Positions 1-14,865 of a DNA stretch of 64,000 nucleotides are shown here, in pieces. Positions within the stretch are counted from its first letter, which is position 1, and each line of letters starts with the position of its first letter. Under the pieces are notes generated by a model. The model was given only the letters and a program-made list of their open reading frames with translations, had not been told where the DNA came from and did no database searches. Source of the DNA: Diphasiastrum complanatum (Eukaryota > Streptophyta > Lycopodiopsida > Lycopodiales > Lycopodiaceae); the NCBI GenBank assembly GCA_029204225.1, contig CM055100.1, forward strand, positions 14,700,538-14,764,537, read 5' to 3'. Both the position numbers and the translations under genes were made by a program.

Positions 1-125
1 CCCTAAGCCCGGAATTTTCGATGCCCTAAACCCAGATGTTTTTTGGAACTTTTTCGATTCCCAAAAACAATTTGAAAATTCACCCTGAATTCTGAAATTT
101 ACCCTAAACCAAGAATTTTTCGATA
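1..125. repeat. degenerate telomere-like CCCTAAA motifs
   Basis: CCCTAA-type heptamers occur at positions 1, 24 and 110, embedded in a loosely repeated sequence of the type TTTTTCGAT. The spacing is irregular and no pure array is present, so this is at most a decayed interstitial telomere-like repeat. It may equally be a chance product of the AT-rich spacer. Confidence 0.25.
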
Positions 126-289
126 CCAAAAATTCGGAATTTGTTGTTCAAGGATCCCAACCATAAGAAAATACTTGGCTTCCATTTTGTTTGGCCAAAT
201 TACAAAGAATTGCTCTCCCTGACATAGGATCATTTGGAAACAAAAAAAACTCGCAAAACTCGCACATCCGTTACTCGCAACTTGTCAAG

Positions 290-605
290 CCCCTGATTGA
301 GGCATGTCAAATTCTTTTTAAAAGTCCCCATGAATAAACTATTTGCACATCCATCCCTTCCACTTCAATGTCAAGAGATGCTACTACAGCCAACAAGAGC
401 TTGATGGATATTAACTTTGAAGTAGAAAATTAATAATCTCACCATAATATACTTTCTGGGAATATATTTTTGCTACCAGCCATGTATTCTACTTCTCCAT
501 GGTATCATATGGCTTGTACCTCTTCTTGAAATCCCTTGCTATAAACAAGCTTTTGGTCATTAGGTAGCTCGACTAACTCCCATGTCCTATTTTTATCCAA
601 GGCCA
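290..605 (-). pseudogene. Ty1/copia reverse transcriptase scrap
   Basis: Read on the minus strand, about 601-560 encodes LDKNRTWELVELP. This matches the start of the plant copia reverse transcriptase domain, where WELV.LP is a hallmark. About 405-343 encodes SIKLLLAVVASLDIEVEGMDVQ in a different frame, which matches the downstream RT segment normally continuing with the conserved TAFLHG. Frameshifts, stops and deletions separate the blocks and no LTR is visible nearby. It is a dead fragment lying 3' of BMS1. Confidence 0.5.
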
Positions 606-3440
606 ACATTTCCTCGTCCAATGTCTTTTCTCACAAGTCACTTTCCCGCAAGTGGCCCTATTTGGCTTGGCTGGACAAAGGTGCAAATAAATGAAGCACA
701 TATTAAGGCTGATACCCTTATGGGAAATGGTAAAACACCTAAATACTTTTTAGGTCATGTGTCAAGGGCCTCTTGAAAAGGACCTAAAGAATTAAGCCTC
801 TTGAAGACTCACATCCTATGCTCAGGGACAAAAGACCAACGAAATCAAGTAGAGAGCAAACATATTCAAAAGGAAAAACCACAAAACTCAAAGATAAATG
901 GCAACAATCATAGCACTATGCCTTCTAAGAAAATGAGAAATAACTTGGATACTTAAAAGGCCATATATGAAAGCCCTATAAAAAGACCCGATAATGTCCT
1001 GCATGTTTCCTTTTGATATAACATGTAGAGGTTCTAAAGTTTTCCCTCCCTATGAAACTTGATGGTAGCGTATATACATTAAGTCCATAATCACATACAT
1101 GAATTCTTTGTGATGGGGAATTATGGCACGGATTTCAGCATCTCTAGAGGCATTGATAATATATATGGCTACAAGCTTTCTTGAACTCATCTGGCCACAT
1201 AAGAAACATGCTTGAATTTGGATGGTTTCTTGATTATCGCAAGCAACTTTAATCAAGGATTCCTCAAAAAAAAAAGGTGATATACCTTCTTTATTCTCCA
1301 TGTATATCCCAAGAAGCTTCTGTTAGTTTTAGAAGACAAGAAGTTTTTCTTTAGGATGCATTCTGAGCTTATGCAAAGAATAGGATAGAAAATAAATCGA
1401 TTTCTTGCCATAACAGCTTCTGCAGCTTGATAAAAGAAAACAAAAAATTAACACAACATTGGTACACCCAACAACTTTTTATATTGTAGGACCCTTCAAT
1501 TTATAAATCTTATTGAAACACTGGTGATCTGATCTCGACAACTATTTATCATTGGTTTATAAGTAGAACACAAGCATAGCAACAGCAAAAGCTACATTTT
1601 TTGGCATTTGTGTCAGCAGAAATCCAGGGTTTCTTGTTTAGAATAAGATAAAACTTACACATGACCAACAACGTTTTTGGAAGTCCATAACATACTACGT
1701 TCTTTTAAATACAACAGCATGTGTTCAAAAATTGATGGCATTGCTAGAATAGAATAATCCAGCATCTTCAACAAAATGACTTCGAGCTAATCAGTGGAAA
1801 ACTTTTATACATTTCTTTCTTATAGAGATAACAAGGAAATACCATTTTATTTCTTTATCCAATCTTAAGTCAGTGGTTAGAATGACAGTAAATCTGTGAT
1901 ATTAACAGCTACTAAGTACATCAAAAAGGAATATGAAATTCTTAAACATAAAATTGTATAGTATACATAGCTTGTGCAGAACGTTACTGTACTTCAGATG
2001 CTTGATAAATATTTCACTCTCTTGTGCAGAAAGTTACTGTACTTCAGTTGCAATAGTGTATGTTGAGGATAAGACTGTAATCCATTACCATTACAAGACA
2101 TCCCTGTCACTGCAACTGTGTGCTTAAAATATAAAGATTAAGAGTTTCATTGTTAATCTACTTACATAACACAATTTATTGAAAACTTTCATTTGCTTAT
2201 GATTCTAATAGACCAATTGTGATATATTTCTGCTTGTCAAAATTGTAAAAAAGAAACTTGATTAAAAAAAGATCAAAAGTCCATTTTCAAAAATGGAGTC
2301 ATAAAATGTCGAAAAATAATGAGTAATGTATTTAAAGTCAATGGTCTTGTCTTACAATCACTTCGGAACCATACTGTAAATTAAGAGCGAAAAGCAAATA
2401 GTTCTCAGCTATATATTTTTTCAAAGCCAGGTTCTGATCAGAATGAACTAGGATGGTGTTCAAATGCCTTATCACAGATATGGCTGCAGACTTTAAATTG
2501 CAGTTCCAAACTAGCATAAATGTTGTTTACATAGATTCACAAAAGGTCTGGATTTCAGCTCCACAATGAAAAATAATAATATTGTTTTGTGAAACTGATG
2601 CAACCATAAAATGCATCCAGACAATAGATGAACCATCTACCTCATATGAAAACCCCACAAGACTTACAATATGTATGCTCCATATATGACCAGCAAGTAT
2701 GAAAGGTAATACCTAAAAATTATCTAGCTTGAGAAAGGATAAAATAACAAAGTTGGTTATTGTCGATTATACAACAAATCATTCTTATTCATTCTCCAGA
2801 CTCTTCAGGCATGACACTAAATTATCTAGAATAAGGTAATTTGTAAAGTGAATTCCTAACCTTTATAACATATGATGCATGCAGAGAGCGTCCGAAAAGC
2901 AAGCAGAGGTATTTCATAACAAGTCAATCACAATATACCTAGGTATACGAATAAACCAAGTTCTCTTTAAGAATGAAACCTTTTACTCTCTATTCGAATT
3001 CTCGTTGTTATATGTTAATAGATTGTCCATGAGCTGTTGTAATTGCTAGAACACTTCTTAACTAAGATACTCAACCATTTGGCATACAGATTCCCGTTTT
3101 ATCAAAACGAAATGACAGGCGCATTCTTTGACTCTTTTACATTGAGTCAAAATATACATTCACAGACACAAGAACACAAGCTTTTCTCTTGAATTCTTGC
3201 ATAAGGATGCTAAGATCAGGTTTCACGATGGACCTTCATACCTGTACATTAATGAACCTGGCTCATCCCTCAGATCTTCAGCAGAGATCAGTAACTATAG
3301 AAAAGTACCGTGGTTATAATACTCAGGAATTGACTCACGTTTCAGAATTGGTTGAGAACCTTTTGTATTTCCAACCATGAATCGTGCAGAGACATAGAGC
3401 CGGAAACAGGCATTGACACTGTTGTCCAATGATGTGAACA
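606..3440. other. AT-rich spacer downstream of BMS1
   Basis: I recognise no gene here; the short ORFs have no family motif. One small structured element is a 27-nt direct repeat (CTTGTGCAGAA.GTTACTG and following) at about 1971 and again at 2021. The segment close to 3440 must hold the BMS1 3' UTR, but no clear polyadenylation signal could be assigned. Confidence 0.5.
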
Positions 3441-6400
3441 CTATCTTCGAGGTCTCTTTTGCCTATTTAAATTGATAGCACTACTCGCTATCCCTTCTTC
3501 CCGGTAACGCTTCCTCCGTTCTTCCTGCTGATTTTTCTTTCTCAACTCCTCATCTCTGGCCTTTTGTGAATCGTATGCTTGTTTCCGTTTCTCCTGCTGC
3601 TGCTTCCGCTTCTTTGCCTGTAATAAATTATCAACTTCTTAGCTGCACGAGATTAAGAGCTCAACTGAATCTTTGTGAGGTGAAACTTTGAAACCACGGT
3701 ACACTATAGCACTAGAGCATCATTAACTGAAAAACAAGATCAATCTGCCACTGATTGCAATGAACAGCGTTAACACTTGAAGAACCTCACCTTCTCATTG
3801 CGGATGGTCTGCAGCTGTTGCACAAGCGTATAAACTTTACGCTCATGTGGCTCCAACACTACTGCTCGTCGATTCTCCAACAACGGTTCTTTGCGCTTCT
3901 TCTGCAGTTTAGGTTTCGAGGCAAACGGTAGTGCTGCCTGTAATGCTTTTGGAATCTTCAGAGGATTGAAATGTCTCAGTTGCCGTTCAATAGGCTGCAG
4001 AAAAGACAACCATCATTGATTGAGAAGCCATGAGAGCAGAAGCAAAACCTGACCTAAGTAGCAGCAATGTTATCTATAATTATTGCCTAAGGTTTAATCA
4101 ACGTCTTTACAGAAAAAAGGGATAAAACACCGTGAGAAGACAAATCAACAAAAAGCCACATGGATGCATGAACCATATCAGTTTTCTTGCAAACTATAAA
4201 TAACGCTACAAGGCGATTGCCACGAGTAGAGAAGAATGCTATCAGTTACGATGATTATTACCGTGTAAAGGGAGTTTTTATTCACAGGAATCGGGATGCT
4301 TTTCTCCCGTCGTAGCTCTGCAACAGTCCGCATTCCTTGCCAAGTAATGTCTCGTGATTGCAGCAATGAGGTCACAGGGTTATAAAACTTCTGAGACTCA
4401 ACTCTAATCCATGCCCGTAGGAATACAATGTCACTCATAAGGATTTTGTCCTCAAATGTGCACCTGACACTACCTTCCTTCCCTTGTCCAGTTTTTACTG
4501 CCTGCCAATCACAAGTGCCAAAAACTGTATACTTCAGAACATAGTCTCGGTGAACTTGAGAATTTGCCTCCTTTTCACAATGATGTATAATGAAAGCACA
4601 CAAAGATGCAACATTGTTTTCTAGTATACTTACCTTTTTTACTTGACCACGAATTCCGCTCACTGTACGTACAGCAGCACCTTCAAATCGAGCTACCTCA
4701 AGTGCTGAGCTGAACATGTCTTTTAAAAAGGCTGTTTTCTTGTAGATTTTGTAGGGATAGCCAACAAGCTTAAGCTTTTTCACTATTTGAACTGACTGGT
4801 CTAGCTCCAATACTACTCCTGTTGCACTTATCCGGAATGATGCCTGGACCAACCACGGTCATGCTAAGGTAGAATATGTGACAAGGTTCAAAATTGAAAA
4901 GAGTTTTCAAGAGCACAAACATTCAATGTTTTGTTACCTACAGATGCAATAAAAGGGATAAATCAAAACCTGTGAATTTGACAAGTTCCGGAAGGCAACA
5001 AGTCCTGTATTTGGAGGTGCAACAGGTCCCCAAAAAGTGGCAAGACAGTGCATGTGCTCTGGTGTGTACTTAAGCATGCGATGGCGGCCATTACGATCCT
5101 CAAGCGAAAACACAGGTAGAGTTTGGTAGCGCCTCCAACCGATTGAAACAACAATGGGATCCCTATTCTTCAGGACCTTCCTATGCCACCTATGCTTCTT
5201 AAATCGCACCTGCATAAAGCAAACATTGAGTATTGATAGCACCATACACACTCTGATCCTCTCTGACGGTAGCCAATTTTAACCACTGATATGCTGCTGT
5301 AAACAATAACTATATCTCCTGTACATAATCAAGGTTCTACGTCGAGAAGGACCTGCATATACCCCACACTTTCTTCACCACTGCTTAAACCTCCAACAAG
5401 AATGGGATGCCGAGGGTCAAAATATTGCACCATTTCGTACGGCATACGATGAAACTCCAATCGTAGATAAGCACCAGTACAGAATCCTTCCATCTCCAAA
5501 CGTGTAATCTCATCAACCTCTCCAAGCTCAGCAATATTTCTTTGCTTTCTCAGTTCAATCTCTTCTTTAACCTGTCCAATAACCAAAAGTAGCAAGCTTC
5601 TGAAACTTCTTAAAAAGAAAACCTTGTTTACTGATCTTCAAAAATAATCATTTTCAAGCAACATATCAAAACAAATACAGAGAAAAAAAATAGACTGTAA
5701 GAGGCTCAAATTAAAGAAAGAAATACAGCACACTGTAAAATAAAACGTTTTCATAAAATCCACAAAAAAGGTAGCAACATCATAAAAAGTAAATACCTTT
5801 TCAAAATAATCCTTTTCTTCACTGCCTTCAGCCTTCTTTTTCATACCACTGCCTTGACTTACAACCTCATCCATTACGTCCCCACCATCATATGTATCTC
5901 AAAGTCAAGTTAACAATTTACAAAAAGGAAAGACAAAATAGTAAGTTCATTAAAATTTTATAATGTTGCATATTTCAATTAAATTAATGCATAAAAGTCA
6001 GAATTTTACAGAACACTCTTCAGTTACTAGGTGAGCTAGCTTCAGATATTATCATAGGTTTGTGATACCGAAATCTACGGGAAGTACACTAGGGACTACA
6101 CACTGAAAAAGTACTTAATAGTAAACAAGAAGCACCTGTTGTCGGAACGCTAAAACATGACTAACAAAAGCATGTCAATTATGAATGTGCATGCCAAAAA
6201 CAAGAATGTCAGAAAATGGATATTGAGCATCAAACTTGGCTCGAAGTGCAAGCTTCTTCAACCTCCTATCTGCTTCAGCATCATCATCATCATCAGGCGG
6301 CTTCTTGGTCTCCACACTCTCATCATTCACATTTTTGTCTCCAGAATGATTTTCTTTTGTTTCCAAATCTTCAAAATCCCCAAATACTTCATCATCTTCC

Positions 6401-7808
6401 TCTCCAATTTCTCCGTCCGTTACTTCTCCCCTTTGCCGCTGTGCAGCTTTAGTCCAATCTCCTGTGACAAACCGATCCCGTATGGTTTCAACGACATCTT
6501 GATTGCTCCAGTCATTCAAATCCTCAGGTTCAAAGTGCAGCTTCGAGCAATCATCAGCATCAATGTCCTCAACACCTGGTACTTTGCTACTTACCTTTAG
6601 ACAGAAGGCATACACATATCAAAAAGTTCAATGAGGATGACCATAGGTCATAATGCCAGTGACCCTGCAAAACAATCAATTTTCCAAAAGAAGAAATTTG
6701 AGAAACTACCGTACCTTCTCTCGCATTTTCTTCGGTTTAAATAACTCTTCATCGTCACTGATTGAATCACTATCAATTCCTGAATCATCATGCAGTGTAG
6801 CCATGGAAGAACCATAAACCAATTGCATCAAATTGACTCTCCGTTTAGAAGCTGTAACTGCACGACTGATCAACCCTTCCTTCCACTGCACTGCATTTCC
6901 AAACTCACCTGTTTCAACAATGAGCTGAAAACCTGAGAACAGCCATGGAATATGTGGCTTGGATAGATACTTAATCTAGACACTTGAAAGCGACTTAATC
7001 GAATGTTGCATCATGTTAATCTTCCCAAAACAAAAGTGTTGCATTTCAGTTTTTTCCCTGTATGAAGCTATGTTGATAAATCATAATAAACTCTGTAAGA
7101 CTTTCTGTGGACTGTAACAGATGAAAGGTTGTTGAGCACAAGTGTGCAGAAGAAATCAGTAATTAACCTTTTATTGATATTTAAGCTGTATGACAGAAAA
7201 TTCAACAAGTGCAGTCCTGAATCGCTTTAGGAATTTGGGTAGAATCCAGATTATAACACCATATCCCTTCCCAATCACATAATTGGTATACTACATATTT
7301 GACCAGTACAACATGAAACCGTTTTGCTGAGATTTAAAAATGCTCACTTTTTTAGTATCCGAAAATTATATCATCACAATGCATTCAGCATTGGGCATAT
7401 CGAGCACTTGTGGCCAAACGAATCTCCAAAGACCGGGGCATTCTACTGTATCAATAGCCATACATCTTGAGGGCTAAAAGTTTAACATCAAAGACGTAGC
7501 AGATAAAGAAAAAAACTTTCTAGACAATATTAGCTACTCCCCATTAGTGTAGGCACAAAAGCCACAGATCAATACATGTCAAAAAGGAAGAAGGGCACAG
7601 GTCACTAATGCGGCCGGCTGTTTCAATTAGAACTACACACCAGAAACTTACATCAGAAAGATGTACTATAGGAGGTTGCTGTCTTAGTGCCAACCATGTG
7701 AAAATTTATCTTCCAAAAACTTAACCCTTTCTTCCTACGCAAAAAGGGCTCTAATAACACGTTATCACAGTAAAGAGAGAAAGAAAGGTTTATTAGTGTC
7801 TTTTCCAT

Positions 7809-7852
<44 letters not shown>

Positions 7853-10800
7853 ATGTCTTTCGAGTACCAAAATGGTACATAAGACTGCCATAGGAGATAA
7901 AATGTTCCTATGTCATCATGTGGGAGCACAATATGTCTCCTAACATTAACAAAATTAGAGACTTTTACCCTGATTGCAGTAGTTCGTAATGAAATACATC
8001 CCAAAGTTATCCAACAAAGAGGTAAGCCTGAATAGTAAGAAAAACTACATGAGATACGATGAGAGAAAATAATATAACTTATAAATTGAAAAGAGATAAT
8101 GCAGCACTTCAAGTAATGATGATGTTTCTGTGACAAAGGACCCTTAATTCTGCCAGAAAAGCGCTAGTCCTAGATAGCTTACTCCTATGATAAGCTAACT
8201 AAGCAAGACTATGTTCAACACGTAACTAACTTGAAGGGAGGCACGAGGCTCATTTGATAGACTATTAGTAATCCTAAACCCCCCCCCCCCTACCCCAATA
8301 TATCAATTTTGAAGGCGAGAGTCTCCATATTCAAATCTTGGGCCCTTCACAGTGCGAACGTCAAATATCAATTCAGTAAGGTTCGGTGCCCACTTCCTGA
8401 CTGCTGGACCAAATGCTCAAAGATCGTTACTTTAAGACCTTATGACAAGTGAGGCCAAATGATATTTGTGAACTTAGATCCTCCTAACAGTCCATAACTG
8501 CCAGAGACCAGCCATCCCAATTTTCCACACATACAACAACAGATTTTAAGCTAGGACTCATGATGGTATCATCCCATATACACATGATTATATTCCCATC
8601 TTGATTGCCATGCCTTTGTGCACCACTGACTGTGCCCACTTCTCCAAAATGAAGACTAAGCTAGGCTCCAGGATAAAAGGAAGAGAAAGTTTTAAATGAG
8701 AAAACAAAACATTGCAAAAGAGGCCTCCAACATTCTACGGAGTGCAAGACTTAGATGTATGTACGTTGCTTGCAAAAACAACTTTGCAATAAAAATGGTT
8801 TTCAACTAAGAAAGACCATCACTAGACAAGAAGCCAGTGTTTGATGAACATCTTCTTGATCACATTAACTGTCATTCATGTACCAAAAGAGAGGAAAACC
8901 TCTGGCTTTGTGCACAGATGAAGCCAAGTGACAAACTACATCCTTCCCAATTCCTGTCTTCACTGTAATTGGGAAGTCCGGCAGATTAAGAAAGCTACTT
9001 CAAAAGTAACATGCCACGAACTTCAATTGTTCACCTAGCATCACAAATATCTTACAACCGCTAAAGCTAGTACCCTATACAATATATCTCGCTGACTTTT
9101 GACTGTTGTTCATGTATGAAAACAGTGGAAAGGCTCTCTGACTATGCACATGTTTATTCCCGTGAAATCCAAATGAACAAACACATCCTTTTGGATGCCT
9201 GTCTTCACCATAAATGGTAAGTCCAGTAGTGTGAACAAGCTACTTAGAAGGTAACACAGCAGGACTTTTAAACTCATCATCATCTTCTAAATGTCTCAGA
9301 TACGCACAAAACTGGACAGTATGAGTAGCATACCGATTTCATGGAATTCTACATTCTCTTCTGACACATAATCAGCTGCGTCTGTTGCTTTTTCCAGGTC
9401 TTGTTTTGAGGGAACTTCGTCTTCATCATCACTGCTTTCACTTCCATCATACTTGTCCTGCAATAAAATAAGCATTTTCATAGAATGAAGGCCAAAACAA
9501 AGCAAGTCATCCATGGAGACTGAAAAGCTTCCAAATAAAAGGCTTTGTTGAGTGCCAAAAATATAGCTTGCAGGAGCCCCTAAAGTGATGTCACATCCTG
9601 GGCATCAAATGAAATCACTCGCATGGTGCATGTCTTCCTATTACAATGTTGCTTTCTTGCCTTTGCTACCACAACAAGAACAAAAGCCCGTTTTCTTTCT
9701 GAAAGTTAAAATTGGTTCCATGATATTTTTGAATGATTGACCCAGTTTATCATCCGCAACACCTGTGCCTCCTTTGCATGTCACATGCTTTCTGTAACGC
9801 TGAAATTTTCATTTTTCAGACTCCATTTCATTGTAAAGAAAGGCCAAATTGCACAGCATCAAAGCATTTTTGGTAGCCAACAAGGCTTCAGTAAAGTTTG
9901 TTTTGCATCTATTCAGAAATAAGCATTGCGAGGAAACGCTCTTCAAGGACTTTGAATTCCAAACTGTCAACTATCACGGGCCTACACTAAGATGTCATAA
10001 GTCTCAGGGGAATTTTGAACCAAATAAATAAGAGCAAGGTTGAAAACTAGACCTTCAGTCCATCAGCATTTGCTGAATCCAACATCCGACAATCATCATC
10101 ATTTTCTTCAGAATGAAGGAAAATGGCCTTTCTTCGAATTCTTCCGCCGTGTAGTTCTCTTCGTTCTTGGGGCCCACTTTCGGGTGAAGATGAGCCAGCA
10201 TCAAAAACTCCTTGCTCACCACTTTGGCTCTTTTCACGCACTCTTCCTGCCTTGTCAGTCTCAGAATCGTCAGAAACTTCATCATCAGATGGATCTCTTG
10301 CATCCACATCGGTTTCACCCTCAGTTGATGTAGTTTCCGAGTCCAGATCCTCCTCTGGTAAAAACTGTACCGGTGCAGTTTTTCTGAAAAGTTGAATAAA
10401 GCTTCTTTCAAGCTTTTCATCAATGGAATACTTAGTATTTTGTAGAGTTTTTACCATAGATTCTCCTACATCGATATCTGTTCCTGCAGACATCAGTTGC
10501 CAACATTCACAGCCCAACCAGATTTAACAAGATTCTCGATACAAATGTAGAGTCAGAGAGGTGTCACATGTAAGCAAAATTATCCTATACTTGCATAATT
10601 ATCTTATTCTTGCATAATTATGCCAAGATGCTTTCAAAACTCTCCAGAATACTGAATACAAGCTTTCACAAAAAAACACCAGAAGACACCGACAAAGCCA
10701 TCATAAAGAGAGTTACCTTGATTCTGACCAGCTGTTTTTTCGTCCTCGGCATCCGACTTTGAAAATTGCACTTGATGGTCACTGATGTTGATGTACACCG

Positions 10801-13800
10801 CATCCTTGTCATATAACATCTCACCTACATCAGACATTGGTGCATACAAAAGTTTTTCCTTTTCTCGAAGACCTCGTTTCTTTGCGACTGATGGTAAAGG
10901 GCATGGATCAGGCAATATAGCAATCCCTGACATGGAATAATCTCCAACCCCTGCAATATGAACCTGTGAACAAAATAAAAAAGAGAATATCTTTCAAATA
11001 ACAACCAAAATGGTAGGACTTTTGGAAAAAAGTACGTACACGGAAAAAATAGTCAATCTACTTTTTACCATTCTCACAAGTTAAATGCCAACCATATAAA
11101 TGAGCAACAGTTATCAAACATAAGTATATGATTCCTTGTCACCTGCACAAACCAGTAAGATACTATCTTCTGCCACTGCATTCAGAAAGCTCCAGCACAT
11201 AAGCTATGTCACTAGGTTAACAGGAAGTAGAAAGCTTCATGAGCTAACTATAAGACAGTACTAAGAACAGTTTGGACCTATGGCCAAACTGCCACAAATT
11301 CACCTTAGAAATGTGGGAGGTACCTTTGTGCCTTTCTTAAGATTACTCCCGCGGAGATATCCATAGACGGTTACATTTCGATCGCACTTTGGATCAGCTT
11401 GAACATTTTCAGGAGGTGTCACATCTTCAAATCGATCAGCCAAGATATATGGATGGTTTAATCTCCATGATAAAGGACGAAATTTAGCCACAGAAATGAA
11501 CCTTGCAAGATTATGAACTTCTCTCTTTGGATATCTGTCTTGCAGTAAAAATAAGTTGCCATCAAAAAACAATTTCTTCATATCTGAAAGAAACTAAACT
11601 GCAAAATGATACCTGTCGAATGATTCTTAGTGCTAGCAATCAGTAAGCATGATGGAGAACATGAAAAGCTAGTCAATGCTGGATGACGCTGCAGGAAGAG
11701 GAGCTCGGTAAAAATTGTAATAGAAGCAATTTCAGAATCTCACTTTCCATAGATAAGTCCAGATAGGTAAAAGAGCTTTGCACCATCATAAATTTCTGTC
11801 CAAAACCGGTTCTTCAAGCGCTTCTTGGTTTTCCTCAGTCGCTTTGCATCCTTAAACTGATCCAAGTGAGTCAAAACGCCCATAACTTTTGGAAAACCAT
11901 GTACTTGCAGTATGTTTAAAAATTCGAACGTTTCCTGTCACATATCAACATAGACAAGCAATGAGATTTACAGGCTGTTCAGAATACAGAAAAACAAAAG
12001 TACCAAGAGTACAGTTATTAGTAAAAGAAGTCCAAACTACCTTTGAATTGGAATTGATCTACCTCACGTTCTGACAGTCTAGTCCATTTCATATACTATA
12101 ACAACAACATCATCAGTGTAACACCAAAGCAACTGCGTATTTCAACGACCTCAATACATCCTACAGGTGTATAAAATATCTTCTATAGTGATTCCAATGG
12201 CTCTTCAATTTACATACAACAAAGCAAGTTACTACAATCATTAACAATGTCTCAAGCAGAAAAGATAGAAACTTCAAAGCATCACATATTGTTCAAAGCA
12301 AGGTTGCATCGAACCGCGGTTGAACCGTTTGAACCATTCGGACCCGGTTCGAACCGGATTTTTAAAATTTTAAAAAAAATAAAAAAAAAACCCAAAATGT
12401 CAAAAAAAAACGTTTTAAAAAAAAATATTCGGTTCAAACCATTTTCCTATTTGAACCGGAAAGAATCGGTTCGAATCGGCCGGTTCAAATCAGGGTGTAA
12501 CCTTGGTTCAATGTCAACATTCCTTTCCTTGACTAACTAGATGTCACATATGTTCCACTGTATAATTGTGATACAAGTAAGTTTACTTGTCCAATCTGTG
12601 GTCTCAAAACAACTACACATATCAGCAGCACAATAGGCTTGCCCGTATCATCCTGATTAGAAATTGTAAGAAGATGCATGGAACAAGGTAATGTTACGGA
12701 AATAAAGCATCAGCTTTATTTTCACCTCTTTTACAGGGAGAAATGGATACACCATTATTGACATCACAGCATAGGCACTAACCATCTCTTCAACTTTTCT
12801 GAAGCTCTACAATGAGCCACCAACTGTGTTTCAAATTATGTTTTCCAGGTGATGCACAGTAACCAGGAGATTCAAATCCAAATTCAAATTATCTCAATTC
12901 GATTCGGTTTGTTTCCAAAAGATTCAAATCTACCAACTCTTTTCTAAAAGAAACCATGGGAGGCGTGCAAGATTGATGACTAAGTTTGGTCCTCAAGCCT
13001 CGTACTTTATTTGATATATATGTACATCATCTAACTTGGACCCAATGGGGCACGTTTATTTATGTTTCCTGTCACATATCAACATAGACAAGCAATGAGA
13101 TTTACAGGCTGTTCAGAATACAGAAAAACAAAAGTACCAAGAGTACAGTTATTAGTAAAAGAAGTCCAAACTACCTTTGAATTGATCTACCTCACGTTCT
13201 GACAGTCTAGTCCATTTCATATACTATAACAACAACATCATCAGTGTAACACCAAAGCAACTGAGTATTTCAACGACCTCAATACATCCTACAGGTGTAT
13301 AAAATATCTTCTATAGTGATTCCAATGGCTCTTCGATTTATATACAACAAAGCAAGTTACTACAACCTGCCTACACCAAACCCTGCTGCGCTGGGCCCTG
13401 TGCAGGCGCAGGCCCCGCGCCTGTCTAAGCCCAGTCCACGGGTCCGCACCCCGTCCACAAAATCGCGGCCTATCCCCGGATCGTTCAAACCTACTCACGA
13501 AATGCGGTGGCTCTGATACCAAATGTTACAACCTCTTTCCACCACAAACCACCAGGTGCCGGTTAACTGCTTGGAACCAAACGTCACACGATCCACCCCG
13601 CCGTAGGATCCAATCCAGATCCCTGGCCCGTGACCTATGACAAGCGAGATCTGACCTCCAACCCTGTCAGCGTCCCATACCACTGCCAAGGCCATCAGCA
13701 ATCTCCCACCTCAGAGTAGCGCTCATCCTAGCTGTGCACGAGCGCTCACCATCCACCCTCTCCTAGGTAGATAGAATGAATGGTTAATGAGACGTCCTCT

Positions 13801-14812
13801 CCTTGTATACCTCCAAGGTAGCAGTCTCCAAGCCTAGCACACATCCTATATCACGACACGTGGCAACCATGCAGGTCCACGAGTCATTGGTCAAGTCAAT
13901 GGGCCCAGCTGACGTTCAGCTTCGAGTTGGGTTTTGGGACCCAAGGGAGTTGAGTCCCTAACACAGTCATGTTGCAGCTCGAGCTAAGGGCCTATCATGA
14001 GAAGATACACATCTCATCCTCCTAGACGACGTCAATGGCTACCAGAGTTCCCCCATGCTGCATCCCGTATCACATCCTTCTTTATGCTCCTACATATCTC
14101 ATCGCATTTATTTCAGTTCAGAGTATTCAGATCATAGTTGCAGCGCGAATCGCGATCAGAATCGCGATTCCAATTCGCGATTCGGGATTTTCCCAAAATC
14201 ATGTAGAATCGATTTTTTTTTTTTTTGAAATTTGTTTAGGCAATATGGGTATCAAATGAAAGCTCTGATCGAGGGGATTATGATTGTGTAGTTTGCCGAC
14301 TGTTTCGGGTGCGAAACACCAAAAAGTGTGTTTTCACTCGGGGAGTTGGAAGGCCAAATCATGAAGAGGCCTTACCGTCGGGGCCAAGGTCTACCGGCAG
14401 CCCCTGGACCACGCCGTTGGGGGTGCCCCCCAAACCCCCCACCGAGGGGCTACCACCCCCCGGACCCCCTAGAGCTTCATGCTATATAGACACTGTAGAT
14501 AAAAATGCCACCGCCCCCCTGTAGATAAAAATGGGGTCCAAATGCGCACCGAGAAGGGCCCAATATTTATGCCCCCAACTGTATGTACATTGCACTCACA
14601 TCTCCAGTGAACCAATTGCAAAAGTGATCATCATCCATACAGTTGATAGTCCAAACTGTAGCATTAACATTTACAGAAAACCAGAGCAAATGACAACCGG
14701 ATAGCTACTGAAAATAAGATCTGCTTGTGCCTCATCTACTGCACTTCTGAGAGGCAAAACGCTGGTTTGAACATTGATCCCCTAAAAAAATTTCAGCAAT
14801 AAGCAATTTTTC

Positions 14813-14865
<53 letters not shown>

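Noticed and set aside
1050-1301. 83-codon minus-strand frame near the left edge
   Set aside because: No similarity I recognise. It could be more copia debris but nothing in it supports that.
6157-6600. 147-codon plus-strand frame opposite BMS1 exon 11
   Set aside because: Shadow of the Asp/Glu-rich minus-strand exon; the conserved BMS1 protein is on the other strand.
10040-10395. Plus-strand frames of 90-97 codons opposite BMS1 exon 8
   Set aside because: They are antisense shadows of the acidic BMS1 exon (10053-10483).
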